In this document: piece by piece, positions 32,495 to 41,011 of the stretch | Layout of the letters: every line of letters begins with the position of its first letter | Numbering within the stretch: position 1 is the first letter of the stretch | Assembly: GCA_964594125.1 (NCBI GenBank) | Contig: CAZQLL010000004.1 | Coordinates: 124,001 to 188,000, forward strand | Reading direction: 5' to 3' | Source of the DNA: CAVRZJ01 sp964594125 | GTDB taxonomy: Bacteria; Acidobacteriota; Thermoanaerobaculia; Thermoanaerobaculales; Thermoanaerobaculaceae | DNA length: 64,000 bases | Position numbers and translations under genes: made by a program | Notes under the pieces: generated by a model | What the model saw: only the letters and a program-made list of their open reading frames with translations | What the model was told of the DNA's origin: nothing | Databases searched by the model: none

Positions 32495-33409
32495 GTGCGC
32501 CGGGCAGTGATCAGGATTGCACTCCTGGCGGCGCTGACGAGCGCGACGCACGCAGCCACCGCCGCGCAGCCCGTGCGGGTGGTCACCTCGATCCCCGACT
32601 TCGCGGCCGTCGCGAAGGCGGTGGGCGGCGAGCTCGTCGAGGCGGAGAGCATCGTCAAGGGCAACCGCGACGTGCACGCGGTGGAGATCCTGCCCTCGTT
32701 CTTCGTCAGAATCCGGCGCGCCGACGTGTACGTGAAGGTCGGCCTCGACCTCGACATGTGGGCGCAGCAGCTCATTGACGGCTCGCGCAATGCGAAGCTG
32801 GTGATCATTGACGCATCGACCGGCATCGAGCCGCTCAACGTGCCCACATTCAAGGTGGACGCGTCATACGGCGATCTCCACAGATACGGCAACCCCCACT
32901 ACTGGCTCGACCCGGCGAACCTGCGGCCGATCACCGGCACCATCGTCGACGCCCTCTCCCGTGTGGCGCCCGAGCATGCGACGACGTTCCGCACCAACGC
33001 CGGGGCGTACCTGGTCCGCGTCGAGCAGGCGCTTGGCGGCTGGCAGCAGCGCCTCGCCCCGCTCGCCGGCACGGAGGTCGTCTCGTTCCACGACTCCTGG
33101 CCGTACTTCGCGCGGCGGTTTGACATCGCGGTCGTGGACTTCCTCGAGCCGAAGCCGGGCGTACCGCCGACGCCGACCCACATCGCCGAGCTCGAGGAAC
33201 GCCTGAAGACCGGCAGTGTGAAGGCAATCCTCATGGAGTCGTACTTCGACGACCGCGTCCCGAACCTGCTCTCGCGCGACACCGGGGTGCCGGTGGTCAA
33301 GGTGCCGGTACTCTGCGGCGCCGCGCCGGGCACCGACGACCCGATCGCACTGTTCGACGCGATCGTCAACGCGCTCGCGTCCGCCGTCAAACCGCCGTCG
33401 ACACCATGA
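32495..33409 (+). CDS. znuA: Metal ABC transporter substrate-binding protein (ZnuA-like)
   Basis: 304 residues from a GTG giving VRRAVIRIALLAALTSATHAATAA, a signal peptide; a GTG 12 bases on is the alternative. The open frame upstream to 32270 reads through a repeat element and is not protein-like. Cluster A-I binding protein features: VVTSIPDFAAVAKAVGG, the ligand His in GNPHYWLDP, VSFHDSWPYFARRF and LMESYFDD. The typical His-rich zinc loop is missing, so manganese or another divalent ion cannot be excluded. The usual first ligand His region reads NRDVHAVEILPSF. Confidence 0.88.
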   Translation: MRRAVIRIALLAALTSATHAATAAQPVRVVTSIPDFAAVAKAVGGELVEAESIVKGNRDVHAVEILPSFFVRIRRADVYVKVGLDLDMWAQQLIDGSRNAKLVIIDASTGIEPLNVPTFKVDASYGDLHRYGNPHYWLDPANLRPITGTIVDALSRVAPEHATTFRTNAGAYLVRVEQALGGWQQRLAPLAGTEVVSFHDSWPYFARRFDIAVVDFLEPKPGVPPTPTHIAELEERLKTGSVKAILMESYFDDRVPNLLSRDTGVPVVKVPVLCGAAPGTDDPIALFDAIVNALASAVKPPSTP

Positions 33410-34182
33410 AAGAAGGCGCGACACCTTCGCTGCTACGCTTCGAGGACGTCGCGCTCGGATACGGAGGGGTGCCGGTGCTCCGGCACCTCTCGTTCCGTGT
33501 CGACCGCGGCGAGTTCCTCGGCCTGGTCGGCCCCAACGGGTCCGGCAAGACCACGATCCTGCGCGCGATCCTCGGCCTGCTGCGCCCGCTCGCGGGCGCC
33601 GTCGGGCGCGACGGACGGCCCGTCATCGGCTACGTGCCGCAGCGCGAGAGCATCGACCCGATCATGCCGGTGACGGCGTACGAGGTCGCGCTCATGGGCC
33701 GCGCGCCGCGCCTCGGCGCGCTGGCGCGCACGTCGGCCCGCGACCGCGAGCTCGCCCGCGAGTCGCTCGCCTTCGTCGGCGTCGGCGAGCTCGCGGAACG
33801 TCTCTTCCGCGACCTCTCGGGCGGCCAGCAGCAGCGCGTCCTGCTCGCTCGCGCCCTCGCCGCCGAGCCCGACCTGCTGGTGCTCGACGAGCCGACCAAC
33901 GGCATGGACCTCGCGAGCGAGTGCTCCCTGGTCGACCTCCTCGTCGACCTCAACCGCAGGCGCGGGTTGACCGTGCTGTTCGTCACCCACCTTCTCCCGA
34001 TCGTGCTCAACGCGGCCACGACGATCCTCCTGCTCGAGGCGGGGCGCGTGCTCTACGGCCCCGCGGACACGGTCCTCCGCGAGGACACGCTGTCGGCGCT
34101 CTACGGCATCCCCGTCGCGGTCGCCACGGTGGCGGGCCGGCGCACGCTGGTGGCGCCCCGCCGGGAGCACGCCGATGTTTGA
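33406..34182 (+). CDS. znuC: Metal ABC transporter ATPase (ZnuC-like)
   Basis: 258 residues. Walker A is GPNGSGKTT (near 43), the Q-loop lies in YVPQRE, the signature is LSGGQQQR (near 139), Walker B is LLVLDEPTNG and the switch His is in FVTHLL. It drives zinc/manganese import with ZnuA and ZnuB. ATG overlaps the znuA stop (ATGA), so the two are translationally coupled. Confidence 0.93.
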   Translation: MKEGATPSLLRFEDVALGYGGVPVLRHLSFRVDRGEFLGLVGPNGSGKTTILRAILGLLRPLAGAVGRDGRPVIGYVPQRESIDPIMPVTAYEVALMGRAPRLGALARTSARDRELARESLAFVGVGELAERLFRDLSGGQQQRVLLARALAAEPDLLVLDEPTNGMDLASECSLVDLLVDLNRRRGLTVLFVTHLLPIVLNAATTILLLEAGRVLYGPADTVLREDTLSALYGIPVAVATVAGRRTLVAPRREHADV

Positions 34183-34975
34183 GCTGGAGTTCATGCGCCT
34201 GGCGGCAATCGCCGGCGTCGCCGCCGCCGCCACGCTGTCCGTGCTCGGCGTCTACGTCGTGCTCAAGCGCGTGGTGTTTGTCGGCCTGGCGCTCGCCGGC
34301 ACCGCCACCTTCGGCGCCGCCCTGGCGCTCGTCCTCCGCCTCCCGGTCGAGGTGGCAGCGATGGCTGCCGCGCTCGCCGCCGCCGCCGCGCTCGCGCTCG
34401 TGGCCTCGCCCCGCCGCCTGCCGACGGAGTCGCTGATCGGCTGGGGGTACGCCGCCGCCTCGGCGCTCACCGTGCTGGTACTCGCCAAGGCCGCGGGCGC
34501 CGAGGACGAGGCGATGCGCCTGCTCTTCGGCAACATCCTCGCCGTGACCCGCTTTGAGGTCGGCCTCCTGGTCGCGGTCGCCGTCATCGTGCTCGCGATC
34601 CACGTCGTCTTCGCCAAGCGGTTCGTGCTGATCGTCTTCGACCCCGAGGCGGCGCGCGCCGCCGGGATCGCCACGACGCTGTGGACGGTCGCCCTCTACC
34701 TCACGGTCGCCGGCGCCACCGCCGCCGCGGTGCACGAGACCGGCGCGCTGCTCGCGTTCGCCTTCCTCACGCTGCCCGCGATGGCGGCGCTGCTGCTGGC
34801 GCGCGGCGTCCGCACGGCGTTCGCGACGGCGGCGGCGATCGCGATCGCCTGCGCGCTCGCCGGCCTGGTGCTCTCGTTCCGTCTCGACCTGCCGACCGGC
34901 CCGCTCACGGTCGCGCTCCTCGCAGGCGCCGTGCCGCTCGCCGCGCTCGCCGCCCGCCTGCGGGCGCGGGTGTAG
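34175..34975 (+). CDS. znuB: Metal ABC transporter permease (ZnuB-like)
   Basis: A 266-residue permease with about eight hydrophobic helices. ABC-3 family segments include SVLGVYVVLKRVVFVGLALAGTATFGAALAL and TGALLAFAFLTLPAMAALLLARG. Its start overlaps the znuC end by eight bases. Last gene of the operon; cstA follows 24 bases on but may have its own promoter. Confidence 0.92.
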   Translation: MFELEFMRLAAIAGVAAAATLSVLGVYVVLKRVVFVGLALAGTATFGAALALVLRLPVEVAAMAAALAAAAALALVASPRRLPTESLIGWGYAAASALTVLVLAKAAGAEDEAMRLLFGNILAVTRFEVGLLVAVAVIVLAIHVVFAKRFVLIVFDPEAARAAGIATTLWTVALYLTVAGATAAAVHETGALLAFAFLTLPAMAALLLARGVRTAFATAAAIAIACALAGLVLSFRLDLPTGPLTVALLAGAVPLAALAARLRARV

Positions 34976-34999
34976 ACTCCGACCGGCGGAGGGCGCGGC

Positions 35000-36667
35000 A
35001 TGGTCACGGCACTGGTACTTGCCGGCACGGCGTTCCTGGTGCTCGGCTACGTGCTCTACGGCAAGCTCCTCGAGCGCCGGCTGGAGGTCGATCCGGGGCG
35101 CGAAACGCCGGCGTACACCCTGCGGGACGACCTCGACTACGTTCCCGCACGTCCCGCCGTGCTGTTCGGCCACCACTTCAGCTCGATCGCAGGCGCCGGC
35201 CCGATCGTCGGCCCGGTGATCGCGGCGACGGCGTTCGGCTGGCTGCCGGCGGTGCTCTGGGTGGCGCTCGGCGCGGTGCTGATCGGCGGCGTGCAGGACC
35301 TCTCGTCGCTGATGGCGTCGATCCGCCACCGCGCCCGCTCGGTCGCCGACATCGCCCGCCAGGAGATCTCCCCCCTCGCCCACACGCTGTTCCTGCTGTT
35401 CGTTTGGTTCACGCTCGTCTACGTCATCGTCGCGTTCGTCGACCTCACCACGGCGACGTTCGTCTCCGACGCCGGCGTCGCCTCGTCGTCGGTGATGTAC
35501 ATCGCGCTCGCCGCGGCGTTCGGGGTGATCGCCTACCGGCGCGGCGCGGCGATCGGCAAGGCGTCGGCGGTCTTCGTCCCGCTCGTGTTCGTCGGCATCT
35601 GGGCCGGCCAGAAGCTGCCGCTCGTGCTGCCCCTGGCCGATCCCGGGCAGGCGTGGGACTTCATCCTGCTCGGCTACTGCCTGCTCGCCTCGGTGCTGCC
35701 GGTGTGGCTGCTCCTGCAGCCCCGCGACTACCTCTCCTCGTTCCTGCTCTACGCCTGCCTGCTCGGCGGCCTGGCCGGCATCCTCGCCGGCGGCGGCGCG
35801 CTGCCGCCCGGCGCCGCGCCTCTGCCGGCGCTCGTCGCCTGGAGCGACGCGAATCTCGGCATGCTGTTCCCCGCGATGTTCATCACCATCGCCTGCGGCG
35901 CCTGCTCCGGGTTCCACTCGATCGTCGCCTCGGGAACGACGGCGAAGCAGCTCGCCTCGGAGAGCCAGGCGAAGCCGATAGCCTACGGCGGCATGCTCAC
36001 CGAGGGCGTGCTCGCGGTGCTCGCGATCGCCACCGTGATGCTGCTCGGGTCGCAGGGGGCCCGCGGCCAGGAGCCGACGCTGGTGTTCGCCGCCGGGATC
36101 GGCCACATGCTCGGCGCCGTCGGCGTCGACCCCGCGCTCGGCACCCACTTCGGCGCCCTCGCGGTGTCGACGTTCCTGCTCACCACGCTCGACACGTGCA
36201 CGCGCCTCGCCCGCTACGTGCTCGAGGAGCTGCTCGGCCTGACGCGCGGCAGCCGCGCGGCGATCGTTGGTGCGACGCTCGCCACGCTTGCCCTGCCGCT
36301 GCTCCTGACGCAGATCACGCTACACCTGCCGAACGGCCAGCCGGCGCCGGCGTGGCGAGTGGTCTGGCCGGTCTTCGGCGCCACCAACCAGCTCCTCGGC
36401 GCGCTGGCGATGCTCGTCGTGACGGCGTGGCTGAAGAACCAGCGCAAGCGGTACGCGTTCGTCGCGCTGCCGATGGCGTTCATGTTCAGCGTGACGCTGG
36501 TGGCGCTCGTCCAGCTCGTCTGGCGCTACGGACCCGGGACGATCGTAGGCGGCATCGGCGCGGTGCTGTTCGTGCTCGCCGCGGTCCTGCTCATCGAGTC
36601 GATTCGCTCCGTATTCGCCGGACGCAACCGCCGGCAGGCACCCGCCGAGCCCGCCACCTCCGAGTAA
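35000..36667 (+). CDS. cstA: Carbon starvation protein CstA-family transporter
   Basis: A 555-residue membrane protein with about 15 hydrophobic segments. Family motifs: FGHHFSSIAGAGPIVGPVIAATAFGWLPAVLWVALGAVLIGGVQD and CSGFHSIVASGTTAKQLASESQAKPIAYGGMLTEG, then TTLDTCTRLARYVLEE. CstA imports peptides or pyruvate when carbon is scarce. It is shorter than E. coli CstA (701) and matches the short CstA class. ATG with a GGAGGG leader. Confidence 0.93.
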   Translation: MVTALVLAGTAFLVLGYVLYGKLLERRLEVDPGRETPAYTLRDDLDYVPARPAVLFGHHFSSIAGAGPIVGPVIAATAFGWLPAVLWVALGAVLIGGVQDLSSLMASIRHRARSVADIARQEISPLAHTLFLLFVWFTLVYVIVAFVDLTTATFVSDAGVASSSVMYIALAAAFGVIAYRRGAAIGKASAVFVPLVFVGIWAGQKLPLVLPLADPGQAWDFILLGYCLLASVLPVWLLLQPRDYLSSFLLYACLLGGLAGILAGGGALPPGAAPLPALVAWSDANLGMLFPAMFITIACGACSGFHSIVASGTTAKQLASESQAKPIAYGGMLTEGVLAVLAIATVMLLGSQGARGQEPTLVFAAGIGHMLGAVGVDPALGTHFGALAVSTFLLTTLDTCTRLARYVLEELLGLTRGSRAAIVGATLATLALPLLLTQITLHLPNGQPAPAWRVVWPVFGATNQLLGALAMLVVTAWLKNQRKRYAFVALPMAFMFSVTLVALVQLVWRYGPGTIVGGIGAVLFVLAAVLLIESIRSVFAGRNRRQAPAEPATSE

Positions 36668-36834
36668 GAGAGGCGACGCCGCTGGACGCGATCCGGATCA
36701 TCCTGTGGTATTGTCATTGACGTGTCAGGTGAGCCGCGCCCCCGGCGCCCCGGCCCGCGCCTACCGGCTCATCGGCGCCGCGGCCGAGTCAGGTGCACGG
36801 GGGTGCAGCGAACGGCCGTCTTGGGGGGAAACCG

Positions 36835-38823
36835 ATGTCGAGCGTGGGGACCTGCAGGCTGTCCCGATCCATCGGCGTAGCTGTCGCCGCAACCTTGTTG
36901 CTGTTGGCGCTCGCCGTCCTTCCGGCGCTCGCCGAGGACGTCGAGAAGGTCGACTCCTCCGCGTGCGCCTCGTGCCACGAGACCGGCAAGCACGACACGA
37001 AGATCGCCGACGACGTCTCCCACTCGATTCACGAAGGTCTGGCGTGCCTCGACTGCCACGCCGACAAGGACACCGTCCCCCACCAGGCCGGCGAGAAGGC
37101 GTTCTTCGTCGGCTGCGAGGGGTGCCGGAGCTGCCACGAGAAGGAGTCGGCGGAGTACCAGGCGCACGGTCGCGCGGCGCTCGGCACCTGTGAGGACATG
37201 CCGCACTGCTCGAGCTGCCACGGCGGCCACGACGTGCTGCCGTCGTCGGTGCAGCGCTCGCGCACCCACCCCTCCAACCTGCCGGCGACGTGCGGCTCGT
37301 GCCACGAGAACCTCGACATCACCTCGAAGTACGACATCCTCATCGATACGCCGGTGCAGATCTACAACTCCTCGGTGCACGGCCGCGCCACCAAGGGCGG
37401 CGTCTACGTCGCCGCCACCTGCTCCGACTGCCACTCCACCGGCGGCTCCGCGCACAAGATCCTCGGCCCCGGCGACCGCACGTCGAGCATCAATCACTTC
37501 AACATCCCGGCGACGTGCGGCAAGTGCCACAAGGGGATCGAGGGCGACTTCAACGAGGGGATCCACGGGAGGCGCGCCGCCCAGGGCGAGACCGACGTGC
37601 CGGTGTGCACGACGTGCCACGGCGAGCACGGGATCATCTCCCCGTCGGACCCGCGCTCGCCGGTGTCGCGCTCGCGCGTCGCCGAGGCGACGTGCTCGCC
37701 CTGCCACGAGTCCACCATCCTCAACGAGAAGTATGGCTTGCCCGCCGGACGCCTGGCCACGTTCATCGACTCCTACCACGGGCTCAAGAGCAAGGCGGGC
37801 GACACCCACGTCGCCAACTGCGCCTCGTGCCACGGCGTCCACCGCATTCTCCCGAGCTCGGATCCGACCTCGACCGTACACTCGGCCAACCTGCAGAAGA
37901 CCTGCGGCGAGTGCCACCCGGGGATCTCGGCGCGCCTCGCGGCTGCGCCGATCCACGGCGTCACCGGCGCCGGCCTGCGCACCGGCGCCGCCGACGTCGT
38001 CGAGAAGGTCTACATCGTCGCCATCGTCCTGATCATCGGCGCGATGGTGGTGCACTGGCTGCTCGACCTGGTTCGCCACATCCTCAACCTGCTGGCCCGC
38101 CGGCCGCAGGTCGTCCGCATGGTCGCCAACGAGGTGTGGCAGCACACCTTCCTGATGGTCAGCTTCATCGTGCTGGTGATCTCCGGGTTCGCCCTGCGCT
38201 TCAGCGAGAGCTGGGTCGCCGGCTTCTTCTTCGGCTGGGAGGGCGGGTTCGGCCTGCGCGGCACCGTCCACCGCTTCGCGGCGGTCGTCTTCGGCGCCAC
38301 CGTCGTCTGGCACGTCGCCTACCTGTTCACGCGCCGCGGCCGCGCGTTCGTGCGCGACATGTTGCCGGCGAAGCAGGACTTCCGTTTCTTCTGGGGGCGC
38401 ATCCTCCACAACCTCGGGCTCGGCGAGCACACCGAGTGCATCCAGCGCTTCTCCTACGTCGAGAAGGCCGAGTACTGGGCGCTCGTGTGGGGCACCGCCG
38501 TCATGGTCGCCACCGGCCTGGTGCTGTGGTTCGACAACTGGTTCATCCACTTCCTGCCCAAGGGCGCGCTCGACGTCGCCCTGGTCGTGCACTACTGGGA
38601 GGCGTGGCTGGCGACGCTGGCGATTGCGGTGTGGCACATGTACTCGACGGTGTTCAGCCCGCACGTCTACCCGATGAACCCGAGCTGGATCACCGGCACG
38701 ATGCCGGAGGACATGTACCGCCACGAGCACCCCGGCCACCTCGAAGCGGCGCGCCGCGAGACCAGGGAGATCCTGCGCCGGCAGGCCGAGAAGCTCGGCG
38801 CCGGAGAGGGCGAGCAGGAGTAG
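36835..38823 (+). CDS. Fused 11-heme cytochrome c / cytochrome b membrane protein
   Basis: 662 residues from the ATG at 36835 (GGGGGGAAA ribosome site). After a signal peptide (VAVAATLLLLALAVLPALAE), residues about 40-390 contain eleven CxxCH heme c sites (CASCH, CLDCH, CRSCH, CSSCH, CGSCH, CSDCH, CGKCH, CTTCH, CSPCH, CASCH, CGECH). From about 400 a b-type cytochrome domain follows with helices carrying possible heme ligands (VHWLLDLVRH, WQHTFLMVSF, VHRFAAVVF with VVWHVAYLF, VWHMYSTVF). It would move electrons between quinones and a periplasmic chain. Partner and direction are unknown; no reductase gene adjoins it. Confidence 0.88.
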   Translation: MSSVGTCRLSRSIGVAVAATLLLLALAVLPALAEDVEKVDSSACASCHETGKHDTKIADDVSHSIHEGLACLDCHADKDTVPHQAGEKAFFVGCEGCRSCHEKESAEYQAHGRAALGTCEDMPHCSSCHGGHDVLPSSVQRSRTHPSNLPATCGSCHENLDITSKYDILIDTPVQIYNSSVHGRATKGGVYVAATCSDCHSTGGSAHKILGPGDRTSSINHFNIPATCGKCHKGIEGDFNEGIHGRRAAQGETDVPVCTTCHGEHGIISPSDPRSPVSRSRVAEATCSPCHESTILNEKYGLPAGRLATFIDSYHGLKSKAGDTHVANCASCHGVHRILPSSDPTSTVHSANLQKTCGECHPGISARLAAAPIHGVTGAGLRTGAADVVEKVYIVAIVLIIGAMVVHWLLDLVRHILNLLARRPQVVRMVANEVWQHTFLMVSFIVLVISGFALRFSESWVAGFFFGWEGGFGLRGTVHRFAAVVFGATVVWHVAYLFTRRGRAFVRDMLPAKQDFRFFWGRILHNLGLGEHTECIQRFSYVEKAEYWALVWGTAVMVATGLVLWFDNWFIHFLPKGALDVALVVHYWEAWLATLAIAVWHMYSTVFSPHVYPMNPSWITGTMPEDMYRHEHPGHLEAARRETREILRRQAEKLGAGEGEQE

Positions 38824-38835
38824 CCGCGTCGCGGA

Positions 38836-39510
38836 TCAGACGCCGCGGCCGCCGCCGAAGAGGTCGAGGTGGAGGCGCGGCGAGTAGCGGAAGCCGTGGG
38901 CCACGCACTGGCGGGCCACCTCACCCGCCCGGGCGGCCACCTCCGCTGCGCTGCGACCTTCAGGCATCAACAGCACCCGACTGCGCTCGGCGCGGAGGGA
39001 GGCGACGAGATCGAGCACCTCAGGCATGTCGGAGGCGCCGCGCACGACGAGCTTGAGCTGATACTCCGGGTGCGCCGCAAGCAGCCGGCGCGCCGGATCG
39101 AGGTCGCGGCGCAGGCGGCGATGCCGTTCGCGGGCGCCGCCAACGGGATCAGCGTTGGCGGTCTTCGGCGAGAGCGACAGCAGGTGACATGTGAACGGCG
39201 GCGCAAGCGTGCCGGCGGTCTCGACGGTGACGTGATGTCGGGCCTTCGCCAGCGCCGCCGTCAGCGCCCCGATCTCGCGCTGCAACAGCGGCTCGCCGCC
39301 GGTCACGACCACGTGGCGCAGCCCGCACGCAGCGGCTCGGGCGACGAGCTCGCCGACCGGCACGCGTTCCCCTTCCGGCGCCCATGACGTGTACGGCGTG
39401 TCGCACCAGGCGCACCGCAGGTTGCATCCCGAGGTGCGGATGAAAAACGACGGCACGCCCGCCAGCACCCCTTCGCCCTGCAGCGACACGAACGTCTCGG
39501 CGATGAACAC
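38836..39510 (-). CDS. queE: 7-carboxy-7-deazaguanine synthase QueE
   Basis: A 224-residue radical SAM enzyme with the CxxxCxxC cluster in TSGCNLRCAWCDTPYT (near 28-36). The start VFIAETFVSLQGEGVLAGVPSFFIR is family-typical, and VVVTGGEPLLQ is the SAM-binding GGE motif. It makes the deazaguanine core of queuosine. GTG start 21 bases after the YidB-like gene; its end lies 12 bases from the cytochrome gene on the other strand. queD is not in the window. Confidence 0.94.
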   Translation of the reverse strand: MFIAETFVSLQGEGVLAGVPSFFIRTSGCNLRCAWCDTPYTSWAPEGERVPVGELVARAAACGLRHVVVTGGEPLLQREIGALTAALAKARHHVTVETAGTLAPPFTCHLLSLSPKTANADPVGGARERHRRLRRDLDPARRLLAAHPEYQLKLVVRGASDMPEVLDLVASLRAERSRVLLMPEGRSAAEVAARAGEVARQCVAHGFRYSPRLHLDLFGGGRGV

Positions 39511-39531
39511 CCGGCGGGTCCGGTCGGGCCG

Positions 39532-39954
39532 CTAGTGCCCGTCGAGCAACCCGCCCAGCGCACCGAGAAGCCCGCCGCCGCCCTGCTCCGGCACCCGCCC
39601 GTCGGGCGTCAGCGTGTCGATGAGCAGCGGCAGCAGCGTGACGAGCTGCGCCGTGAGCTGGCCCGGGCTGACCCCGAGCTGCTTCGCGAGGCCGGCAACC
39701 ATGTCGGCGCCGAGCCCCTGCTCGACCTGCTGCGCGGTCGGGTTCGGGTTGGGCCCGACGGCCACCCACCCGCCGACGAGGTCGCCGAGGCCGCTCTGCT
39801 CGAACCTCCTGACGAGGCCGGCCAGCCCCCCGACCTGCGGGCTGTTCATCATCCCCAGCAGGCCGCCGAGGATGGCGCTCTGCTGCTGTTGCTGCGCCCC
39901 CGCGCCGCGCGCCGCCTGAAGCACGCTCCCGAGCACCTGGTCCAGCATACCCAT
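39532..39954 (-). CDS. YidB-family (DUF937) protein
   Basis: 140 residues from the ATG with a GGAGGAACC ribosome site. It has GGLAGLVRRFEQSGLGDLVGGWVAVGPN and a later LAKQLGVSPGQLTAQLVTLLPLLIDTLTPDGRVPEQGG, the diagnostic YidB core, ending in a Gly-rich tail. Function of the family is unknown. Before queE on the same strand. Confidence 0.88.
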   Translation of the reverse strand: MGMLDQVLGSVLQAARGAGAQQQQQSAILGGLLGMMNSPQVGGLAGLVRRFEQSGLGDLVGGWVAVGPNPNPTAQQVEQGLGADMVAGLAKQLGVSPGQLTAQLVTLLPLLIDTLTPDGRVPEQGGGGLLGALGGLLDGH

Positions 39955-40053
39955 CGGTTCCTCCCGCCGCCGGCCGCCCTCTTGCCGATCGGTGCCCTTG
40001 GAACGCTCCTCAGGGCGAACCACGAAGTCAGCGGGCTCGGCCTGCGGCCAATC

Positions 40054-40761
40054 CTACAGCATCGGCCGCCGCGGTGCGCGCTGCCGGATCGGACGCACGA
40101 CGCGGCGCGCCCCGCAGCCGGCGTCTCTGCGCTGCCGGAGGTGTGGCCGGCTCAGGGGCCGCAACCACGGCGGGAAGCCTGCCGCCCTGCCTCCGGACTG
40201 CGCCGACGAATGCGGGAGCACATGCGGGGTAACCGCGTCGTAGGGCAACCAGCGGGAGGTACTCCACCACTGTCCGGCCGGGGACGCGCGGGCCGCGGGC
40301 AACCGGCCCGCGGCCGCGCCTCTCCCTGGTTGCTCTCTGGCCGGCGCCTGCTGCTCGCCGGGGAGGGTCGCGAGGTACTTCGCCGGGTCCTTCTCGAGCT
40401 TCGGCCTGCACATGGCGCAGCACAGCCTGACGGTGCGGCCCCTGTGGGCGACCGTCACCGGGTCGCCCATCTCGCCGCCCAGCTCCTCGCCCGAGACCGG
40501 GCAGGCGGTCTGCACGTTTTCGAGCTCGACGCCGGCCTCCGCGAGCAGCATGAAGTACTTCTCCGGGTTGGCCTTGAACCTTGGCGGGCAGTTCGCGCAG
40601 CAGAAGTAGATCCGCTGCCCCTCCCAGTCGACGTCCGGGCTCGTCGCCTTGTCGATCGTCTCCCCCGAGACGGGACACGCGGTCTGCTCAGCCGCGAGCG
40701 CCGGCAGCGCGATCGCGGCCGCCAGGACCATGGTTGCCAGTGCCAGTGCGTTCGTTCTCAT
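40054..40761 (-). CDS. Exported protein with two tandem YHS-like metal-binding domains
   Basis: 235 residues. Signal peptide (ALALATMVLAAAIALPALAAEQ), then two copies of a CPVSGE ... V-W-G ... CCxxC unit: CPVSGETIDKA with FCCANCPPRFKANPEKYF, and CPVSGEELGGE with LCCAMCRPKLEKDPAKYL. YHS domains bind copper or other metals and often travel with heavy-metal pumps, here following cusA on the same strand after about 250 bases. Residues after about 135 are Arg/Pro-rich with no visible fold, so the frame may run on past an old end of the gene. Confidence 0.7.
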   Translation of the reverse strand: MRTNALALATMVLAAAIALPALAAEQTACPVSGETIDKATSPDVDWEGQRIYFCCANCPPRFKANPEKYFMLLAEAGVELENVQTACPVSGEELGGEMGDPVTVAHRGRTVRLCCAMCRPKLEKDPAKYLATLPGEQQAPAREQPGRGAAAGRLPAARASPAGQWWSTSRWLPYDAVTPHVLPHSSAQSGGRAAGFPPWLRPLSRPHLRQRRDAGCGARRVVRPIRQRAPRRPML

Positions 40762-41011
40762 CGTCGCCCCCCTGGTCGTTCGCCGTGGCGCCCGTCGGCG
40801 CCGTCATCGGGATCGGAAGCGCGAGCGCGTCCGCTCGGCCTCCAGTGCATGCCGGCCCGCGTCGTAGGCTCGCGTCGGCGGCGCGAATGCGGAACCGGCG
40901 CTCGGCGCCGGGCGGCGCGAACCGGCAGGAGCGCACCGGCGCGCGCTCAGGCGCGCCCCACATCGGCCCTGCCGGCACGACGGACGTGGGGCCGGCGCTC
41001 CGCGCTGCCCG

